NCBI GenBank assembly: GCA_963776505.1
Contig: CAVZNH010000046.1
Location: forward strand, 1 to 64,000
DNA from: JAMXLO01 sp963776505
GTDB lineage: Bacteria > Pseudomonadota > Alphaproteobacteria > Acetobacterales > Acetobacteraceae
Length of the DNA: 64,000 bases
Direction of reading: 5' to 3'
Shown here in pieces: positions 58,669 to 64,000 of the stretch. Numbering within the stretch: position 1 is the stretch's first letter; each line of letters starts with the position of its first letter. The position numbers were made by a program, and so were the translations under genes. The notes under the pieces were generated by a model. The model saw only the letters and a list, made by a program, of their open reading frames with translations, searched no databases and was not told the DNA's origin.

Positions 58669-58785
58669 TTATGCACGGATGTGGTTCGGTGCAGCGACCT
58701 GATAGCGAAACCGGCAGACATCAGCCTGCGCCTGCATCTCGATCGAACCGCGTTGAAGCTGTGGCCTATGAAGGCGGTTCCACAT
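58669..58785 (-). CDS. Small peptide, 38 residues, leading the operon
   Basis: ATG at 58785 with GAGGAG about eight bases upstream. The sequence runs MWNRLHRPQLQRGSIEMQAQ to a tail containing DVCRFRYQ and VAAPNHIRA: basic, no membrane span, one Cys. The stop lies 21 bases before the start of the large unknown gene, so they are likely one transcript. It is a candidate substrate, leader peptide or small partner of that protein. The ribosome binding site and tight coupling are the evidence; there is no family match. Confidence 0.5.
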   Translation of the reverse strand: MWNRLHRPQLQRGSIEMQAQADVCRFRYQVAAPNHIRA

Positions 58786-59236
58786 GCGACGTCTCCTCAA
58801 TGGGTAAGTCTGCTGCTCATGTCCGGTGAGCTGCTGATACCGTGCATGAAGCCCGCCCAAACAGGTGTGAAGGTTGTCACACTTCATAAAAAAAGCTCGC
58901 TTCACACGAGCCTGGCATGCTCCGGTCCAATCCAAGATGCACACAGCCAGTGCGCCTTAGCGCCGATCACAGAAAGCCGATCGGAACTAAAGGGATGGCG
59001 GCCACCAACGATCGGCATTGTCAGGTTGACCGGCCCTACGATACGGGTCGGACGGACGTGGCCAAGCTGATGCCGTAAAGCGCCACAGGTCGACTGCCTT
59101 GCCCAATCAGTGAGGACGCTGAGTGCTTGACAAACCACTTTCCGCAGGAGCCAAACTACGCGACACCTGAGATGGGTCATCGAAAGAGGAAATGGGCTCG
59201 CAATAAAATTCATAAACTATGGAGGGAGGTCGCACA
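58786..59236. other. Divergent regulatory region
   Basis: 451 bases between the peptide operon (minus) and the MFS gene (plus). It contains a minus-strand terminator (next entry) and the palindrome GTGTGA-AGGTTG-TCACAC at 58865-58882. The motif TTCACAC recurs at 58901 within the terminator loop. A TTGACA at 59127-59132 could be the -35 element for the MFS gene but lacks a clear -10 partner. No supported gene. Confidence 0.5.
58888..58912 (-). terminator. Intrinsic terminator upstream of the peptide operon
   Basis: On the minus strand: GCTCG-TGTGAAG-CGAGC followed by seven T. No minus-strand gene precedes it; the next gene downstream is the 38-residue peptide, 100 bases away. It therefore looks like an attenuator in the leader of the peptide operon, or the end of an unrecognised short transcript. 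The overlapping GTGTGA palindrome could control it. Confidence 0.6.
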
Positions 59237-60533
59237 GTGGATGCGCTTGAGCAGCGTACGATGGGCAAAGTGGCGTGGCGTCTCGTGCCCTTCCTGATGT
59301 TGTGCTACTTCTTCTGCTTCCTGGATCGCGTCAACGTCGGCTTTGCCGCGTTGCAAATGAATCAGGACCTGCACTTCACTGCGTCGGTGTTCGGCTTTGG
59401 TGCGGGCATCATGTTCGTCACATATATGCTCGGCGAGGCTCCATCGAACCTCGTGCTGGTTAAGGTTGGTCCTCGGCCCTGGATTGCTCGCATCATGGTC
59501 ACATGGGGCGTGCTGGCCAGCTGCATGGTGTTCGTCTCGGGAGAGAAGAGCTTCTATATCTTGCGAGCACTGCTGGGGGGCGCCGAGGCCGGTTTCTTCC
59601 CCGGTATCATCTATTACCTGACCAACTGGTTTCCGGGTACCTATCGGGCGCGCGTGACCGGACTCTTCATGGCCTGCATTCCGCTATCTTCAGCGATCGG
59701 ATCCCCAATATCGACCGCATTGCTTTACCTGGATGGCATTTTTGGATTGCGCGGCTGGCAATGGCTGTTTCTGATCGAGGGCCTCCCGCCGATTCTGCTC
59801 GGCTTCGTCACCTGGTTCTATCTCACCGAACGGCCGTCCGAGGCAAAATGGCTGGAGACGGATGAGCGTCAATGGCTGTCTGACAGAATCGACAGTGAGC
59901 ACGCTATCAAGAAGCAGCAGCTGCAACTGAGCGTGATCCAAACATTCTTCAATCCTCGAGTTGTTGCCTTGGGGTTGGTCTGCTTCACTCTGGCCTCGTT
60001 GCTGTTCGGCGTTGGTTTCTTTCCTTCCAACCATCGTCAAGGGGTTTGGCCTGACCAATATGCAGACTGGGTGGGTGTCGATTATCCCGCCGGCTGCCGG
60101 TGCTGCAGCAATGATCTGGTGGGGGCGGCGTTCCGATCGCAAGATGGAACGCAAGGGACATCTGTTGATTGCCATGACACTTGCTGCCGCAGGCGTTGCG
60201 GCCGCGGCAGTGCTTGACGACCCGGTATTGAAGATGATTGCATTCACCGTCTCTGCCGTCGGTCTGAACGCGTGCAACCCTGTGTTCTGGAGCCTTGCCC
60301 CTTCGTTTCTAACTGGCGCGTCAGCCGCAGTTGGCATTGCGTACATCAACTCTTTCGCGGCCTTGGGCGCGTTCCTGGCGCCGTGGATGATGGGTTTGGT
60401 GAAGGATGCGACCGGCAGCTACACCTATGGATTGCTCACGTTGGGTGGGCTTGTGGTGTGCGCCGCTGGCATCATTGTTGGTTTCGCCCATGACGTCAGT
60501 CTGGAGCATGCTCCCGAGCGGCAAATGGCCTAG
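59237..60533 (+). CDS. MFS transporter, anion:cation symporter (ACS) family, frameshifted
   Basis: About 432 residues repaired, 12 membrane segments. The start is the GTG preceded by GGAGGGAGG; the ATG at 59219 overlaps that signal. LVPFLMLCYFFCFLDRVNVG with FAALQMNQDLHFTASVFGFG and GFFPGIIYYLTNWFPGTYRAR are ACS-family hallmarks. One base is lost near 60025, after which LPTIVKGFGLTNMQTGWVS and NPVFWSLAPSFLTGASAAVG continue to the end. It imports organic anions such as tartrate, phthalate or hydroxyphenylacetate; the substrate is unknown. Confidence 0.87.
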
Positions 60534-60639
60534 CTGGCTGGTAGAGTGATTTTGACTGGTTGACAGGTAGCTTGGCTACAGCGGGGACAAAGCGGAGCGG
60601 TTGACCAGAATGACAATCAACAGCGGGCTCTTCGTGCCT

Positions 60640-60825
60640 CGACCAAACCTGCTGCGGATGGCTCAACCGCGGCCTGGCGATGGGTGAGGGCATGCTCTTC
60701 CGCGGCCAGCTCGACATCAAAGTCGTCGCGCTCGATATCAAGACCGGCAAGAAGGTATGGAAGACGCCGATTGAGAATGGCAGAACGGCTATGTGATCAC
60801 CAGTGCGCTGCTCTACGGTTGAGGC
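60640..60825 (+). pseudogene. Remnant of a PQQ-dependent dehydrogenase
   Basis: A short stretch reads CCGWLNRGLAMGEGMLFRG, then VVALDIKTGKKVWKTPIE, and after a frame change QNGYVITSALLYG. The VALDIKTGKKVWKTPIE segment is the propeller-blade motif of quinoprotein alcohol dehydrogenases, and the CCGWLNRG portion also matches their usual order. No start, signal peptide or remaining domain is present. The 339 bases between the MFS gene and the SDR gene hold nothing else. Confidence 0.72.
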
Positions 60826-60872
60826 AACCCCGAGACCACGACCGACGGCAGCCGAACTGACTGCGCAGCCCC

Positions 60873-61565
60873 TCACGCACCGCCGTTCACATCGATCGTT
60901 GCGCAGGTAATGAACGACGCGGCGTCGCTCACCAGGAAATCCACCACCGCCGCGATTTCATCCGGCTCGCCGGCGCGGCCGAGCGCGCTGCCTTTGGCAC
61001 GTTCCTTCGCCACCTGCGGCGTGCGCGCGCCCATCGCGGTGTTGATCAGGCCCGGGGCGATGGCGTTCACCCGAATGCCATGACGGCCCAGTCGTGTGCC
61101 GAGGCTCTTCGTCAGATTGATCACCGCGGCCTTTGAGGCACCATACTCGACCACCGTGCTGCCGCGCTGCCCGGCCGAGGAAGCCGTATTGACGATCGCG
61201 CCCGGCTGACCGGCCGCAATCAGTCGCTTCGCCACCCACTGCGATGCGAAGAACGGCACGCGCACGTTCACCGACATGGTGCCGTCGAACTGGTCGGGCG
61301 GCACGTCGAGGAAATCCTTTTCGGGGTGATAGATGCCTGCGTTGTTGAACAGCACGCGGATCAGCCCATGATCCCGCTCGATCGCGGCGAGCGTTGCTGC
61401 CATGCGGGTGAGATCGCTCAGGTCGCACTGGTAGTGCGGCCAGTTGCCGGCGCCCTCTGCGCCGACATCGATGCCGACGGCGAGATGGCCTGACTGCGCG
61501 AGGCGGCGGCAGGTTGCCTGGCCGATCAGCCCGTTGCTGCCGGTGATGACTGAGACCTTTGCCAT
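60873..61565 (-). CDS. Short-chain dehydrogenase/reductase
   Basis: 230 residues from the ATG at 61565, which has GGGAGG four to five bases upstream. Rossmann motif VITGSNGLIGQA, NNAGIYHP, the catalytic Ser in NTASSAGQRG, catalytic YxxxK in VEYGASKAAVI, and the ending ATIDVNGGA. It uses NAD(P)H to interconvert an alcohol and a ketone; the substrate cannot be read. It is divergent from the solute-binding protein gene. Confidence 0.9.
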   Translation of the reverse strand: MAKVSVITGSNGLIGQATCRRLAQSGHLAVGIDVGAEGAGNWPHYQCDLSDLTRMAATLAAIERDHGLIRVLFNNAGIYHPEKDFLDVPPDQFDGTMSVNVRVPFFASQWVAKRLIAAGQPGAIVNTASSAGQRGSTVVEYGASKAAVINLTKSLGTRLGRHGIRVNAIAPGLINTAMGARTPQVAKERAKGSALGRAGEPDEIAAVVDFLVSDAASFITCATIDVNGGA

Positions 61566-61631
61566 GGGTTCCTCCCTTGAGAGCGGCGACAATGCCAAGC
61601 ACAATCGCAACACATCGGAAGGGCGCGGACA

Positions 61632-63218
61632 ATGCGGTGGCTGCAAGTACTGATGGCGATGGGTGTGTGGCTTGCCACCTGCCCGCTGCCCGGCGCCAAA
61701 TCGGTGCGGGCTGCCGAGCTGACGATCGGTCGCGCTACCGAACAGAATTCGCTCGATCCACAATTCTCCGATCTCGGCAACGACGTCGCCACGGCCGAGA
61801 ACATGTTCGAGAGCATGATCGAGTTCGATTCAAGGTTACGCATCCATCCGAGCCTCGCGGTGTCGTGGAAGCTGCTCGATCCGCTCACCTGGGAGATCAG
61901 GCTGCGCGAGGGCGTCACATTCCACGATGGCACGCCGTTCACCGGCGACGATGTCGCATTCTCGCTGAGGCGTGCGCGCGATGTGCCGAATAGTCCCGGG
62001 CCGCTCGCCAGCTTCGTGCGGTCGGTGAAGCAGACCGAGGTGGTCGATCCGCATACGCTGCACATCCACACCGACCAACCGACGCCGCTACTGATGGACC
62101 TGGTCGGGCGCATCTTCATCGTGCCGGCGAAGCTCGGTGCAACGGTGACCAGCGAGGATTTTGCTGCTGGCCGCGCGATGATCGGCACCGGGCCATATCG
62201 CTTCAAGCACGTGATTCCCGGCGATCGCGTGGTGATGGAGGCGAACACGGGCTATTGGGGCGCAAAGCCCCGGTTCGATACGGTCACGCTGAAGTTCCTC
62301 GCGAATGCCGCCGCGCGCAGTGCCGCATTGCTGTCGGGCTCGGTGGATGTGATCGAGCAGATTCCGCCGTCAGACATCTCGCTGTTCCAGAATCGGCAGG
62401 ATGTCGCGTTGTATTCGGTGACCTCGACGCGGCTGATCTATCTGGCGATGGACCAGGGGCGCGACGACAGCCCCTTCATCACCGACAAGGATGGCGCGCC
62501 GCTGAAGGTGAACCCGCTGAAGGATCGCCGCGTGCGGCTGGCGCTGTCGAAACTGATAAACCGCCAGGCCATTGTCGAGCGCGTGCTGGCGGGTGCCGGC
62601 GAGGCCGCTGGGCAGATCGTGCCCGAAGGCATGGGTGGTTACGATGCATCGTTGCGGCCGATGGCGTTCGACCCTGAAGCGGCGAAGAAGCTGCTGGCCG
62701 AGGCCGGCTACCCGAATGGCTTCGGCCTGACTGTGCACGGGTCGAACAACCGGTTTCCCAATGATTCGCAAGTCACGCAGGCGCTCGGTCAGATGTTTTC
62801 GCGCGGCGGGCTGAGGGTGAACGGCGTCGAGGTGTTGCCGTACAACGTCTATGCGCCGGGTGCGACGGCACGCAAGTACAGCCTGTTCATATTCAGCTAC
62901 GGCAGCGTCGCGAGCAGTTCGCTCAACGGCTTGTCGGGCGTGCTGGCGACGTATGACAAGGACGCCGGCACTGGGTCGCTCAATCGCGCGCGCTATTCCA
63001 ATCCGGCATTCGATGCGCTGCTGAAGCAGGCGGCGGCGGAGTTCGACGAGAGCAGGCGCAACAAGCTGCTGGCAGATGCGACGCGGGTGGCGATGGAGGA
63101 TGCCGGCATCCTGCCGATCTACTGGCAGAAGCTCTACTGGGCAGCGCGCAAGGGCTTTGTCGTCGATCCCGACCGCGGCGAGTCTACATCGGCGCGGTTC
63201 GTCTCGCTGGCCAAGTGA
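61632..63218 (+). CDS. ABC transporter solute-binding protein, family 5
   Basis: 528 residues with a Sec signal (MRWLQVLMAMGVWLATCPLP, cleaved near RAAE). Body: ATEQNSLDPQFSDLGNDVAT, TWEIRLREGVTFHDGTPFTG, IGTGPYRFKHVIPGDRVVME, VRLALSKLINRQAIVE. It captures peptides or other small organic solutes in the periplasm. A TauD/TfdA oxygenase follows 49 bases on, and no permease is within the window; the transporter genes may lie just past the end. Confidence 0.9.
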   Translation: MRWLQVLMAMGVWLATCPLPGAKSVRAAELTIGRATEQNSLDPQFSDLGNDVATAENMFESMIEFDSRLRIHPSLAVSWKLLDPLTWEIRLREGVTFHDGTPFTGDDVAFSLRRARDVPNSPGPLASFVRSVKQTEVVDPHTLHIHTDQPTPLLMDLVGRIFIVPAKLGATVTSEDFAAGRAMIGTGPYRFKHVIPGDRVVMEANTGYWGAKPRFDTVTLKFLANAAARSAALLSGSVDVIEQIPPSDISLFQNRQDVALYSVTSTRLIYLAMDQGRDDSPFITDKDGAPLKVNPLKDRRVRLALSKLINRQAIVERVLAGAGEAAGQIVPEGMGGYDASLRPMAFDPEAAKKLLAEAGYPNGFGLTVHGSNNRFPNDSQVTQALGQMFSRGGLRVNGVEVLPYNVYAPGATARKYSLFIFSYGSVASSSLNGLSGVLATYDKDAGTGSLNRARYSNPAFDALLKQAAAEFDESRRNKLLADATRVAMEDAGILPIYWQKLYWAARKGFVVDPDRGESTSARFVSLAK

Positions 63219-63267
63219 CCGGTCTGGACCTACACTGACTAGGAGCATCCCAGTAGGGGGAATATGC

Positions 63268-64000
63268 ATGCTGTCCATCGAACCGACCGGCGCGATACTT
63301 GGCGCAACCGTGCAGGGCATCGACGTGAAGCGGGCCGACGAGACGGAATTCGCCAAGATCCTGCTGGCTCTCGGCCAGTACGGCGTGCTGCGCTTCCCCG
63401 ATCAGCAGCTCGATCTGGGTGACCTGCGCGCGTTCTCGGAACGCTTCGGCGAAATCCAGGGGCCGAGTTCCGCACAGGAAAATTACGCACATGTCGGTAC
63501 GCTGTCGAACCTGAAGGAGGGCGGCAAATACATCGGCTCGCCTGACGCCGGGCAGGACTGGCACACCGACATGTCCTATCGCGACGTGATGGGCTTCGTG
63601 AACGTGCTGTATGGCATCCGCATCCCACGCCGCAACGGCGTGCCGCTCGGCGGTACCGAGTTCTCCAACATGCACGCGGTGTACGAGGCGCTGCCCGCGG
63701 AACTCAAGACCCGCCTCGCCGATGCGACAGCGACGCACAATTTCGAAAAATTCTGGGAGCATATGCGGCGCGACAAGGCGAGCGAGCGCCCGCCGATGAC
63801 CGAGGAACAGCGCCGCCGTCGTCCGCCTGTCGTGCACCCGCTGTTCCTTACCCATCCGATCACCGGTCGGAAGGTGCTGTACTGCAATCCGGGTTACACG
63901 ATGCGCATCAACGAACTCTCCGAGCGCGACAGCGACGAGATGCTGGAATATCTGTTCGACTTCCAGCTTGAACAGCGCTTCCGCCATACGCACACGTGGA
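63268..64000 (+). CDS. TauD/TfdA-family 2-oxoglutarate dioxygenase (3'-truncated)
   Basis: The gene starts at ATG 63268 after AGGGGGAATATGC and runs off the window; 244 codons are visible. LGATVQGIDVKRADETEF, the GVLRFPDQQ strand, the iron site WHTDMSY (H-x-D) and NPGYTMRI mark the taurine/alpha-ketoglutarate dioxygenase family. The distal His and the 2-oxoglutarate-binding Arg are expected beyond the end. It hydroxylates a small organic acid or sulfonate with O2 and may act on the ligand of the preceding binding protein. Confidence 0.9.
   Translation, partial: MLSIEPTGAILGATVQGIDVKRADETEFAKILLALGQYGVLRFPDQQLDLGDLRAFSERFGEIQGPSSAQENYAHVGTLSNLKEGGKYIGSPDAGQDWHTDMSYRDVMGFVNVLYGIRIPRRNGVPLGGTEFSNMHAVYEALPAELKTRLADATATHNFEKFWEHMRRDKASERPPMTEEQRRRRPPVVHPLFLTHPITGRKVLYCNPGYTMRINELSERDSDEMLEYLFDFQLEQRFRHTHTW

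Noticed and set aside
58902..59213. Minus-strand frame of 103 codons upstream of the peptide operon
   Set aside because: It ends inside the terminator hairpin, has no ribosome binding site, and its composition is not protein-like.

Overview
The window is GC-rich and gene-dense. It carries an alphaproteobacterial-style gene set, and Acetobacteraceae is the best guess. That guess is inferred from a Hint-domain C-terminus, a tRNA-Trp-secE-nusG unit, CaiB/BaiF transferases, family 5 ABC solute-binding proteins and lipoprotein-rich small genes; no rRNA or marker gene settles it. There is no CRISPR array and no insertion sequence. Very many genes are interrupted by single-base frame changes whose reading resumes cleanly in another frame. 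At least 25 junctions are visible. Draft-assembly indels are the simplest explanation for most of them, but a few loci (the sulfatase at 36.9 kb and the quinoprotein remnant at 60.6 kb) look truly decayed.

Layout: 0-9.4 kb holds a Hint-domain tail, a methyltransferase, a YihY-type membrane protein, an ornithine-type decarboxylase, a Tat-exported sulfatase, a matrixin-like protease with RTX-like repeats, and a pyruvate-kinase-like protein. 9.8-11.8 kb carries tRNA-Gly(TCC), tRNA-Trp, secE and nusG, without the rplK operon that usually follows. 12.5-19.3 kb holds unknown small genes, a TetR regulator divergent from a VOC protein with a paired palindromic operator, a MoaD/ThiS-BNR repeat pair, a CoA-transferase, a lipoprotein and a lytic transglycosylase with a SPOR-like tail. 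19.4-27.6 kb is a seven-gene co-directional block for acid/CoA-thioester metabolism: ADP-forming CoA ligase, two-subunit CoA-transferase, acyl-CoA dehydrogenase, 2-oxoglutarate oxygenase, solute-binding protein and aldo/keto reductase. 27.6-37.9 kb has a DHA2 drug exporter, a divergent DUF2278/phospholipase-D-like pair, a second CaiB protein, a broken amidase with a possible attenuator-like leader, a patatin lipoprotein and a wrecked sulfatase.

The most interesting region is 38.0-58.8 kb. Two SCO copper-chaperone genes lead into a three-gene exporter: an HlyD-type adaptor, an ABC transporter with an N-terminal C39 peptidase, and a second ABC protein. It continues with a TolC/NodT-type outer-membrane lipoprotein, a cytochrome c fused to a periplasmic binding domain, a YVTN beta-propeller protein, and a giant MnxG-like multicopper oxidase of about 1,880 residues. 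Upstream of the oxidase, on its strand, lie a 35-residue peptide with a strong ribosome binding site, an unknown protein of about 620 residues, and a 38-residue peptide. Together they suggest a peptide maturation and export system coupled to periplasmic copper/redox chemistry. The parts are read from the sequence; the joint function is inference.

The window closes with an ACS-type MFS transporter, a quinoprotein remnant, an SDR dehydrogenase, a family 5 solute-binding protein and the start of a TauD/TfdA dioxygenase.
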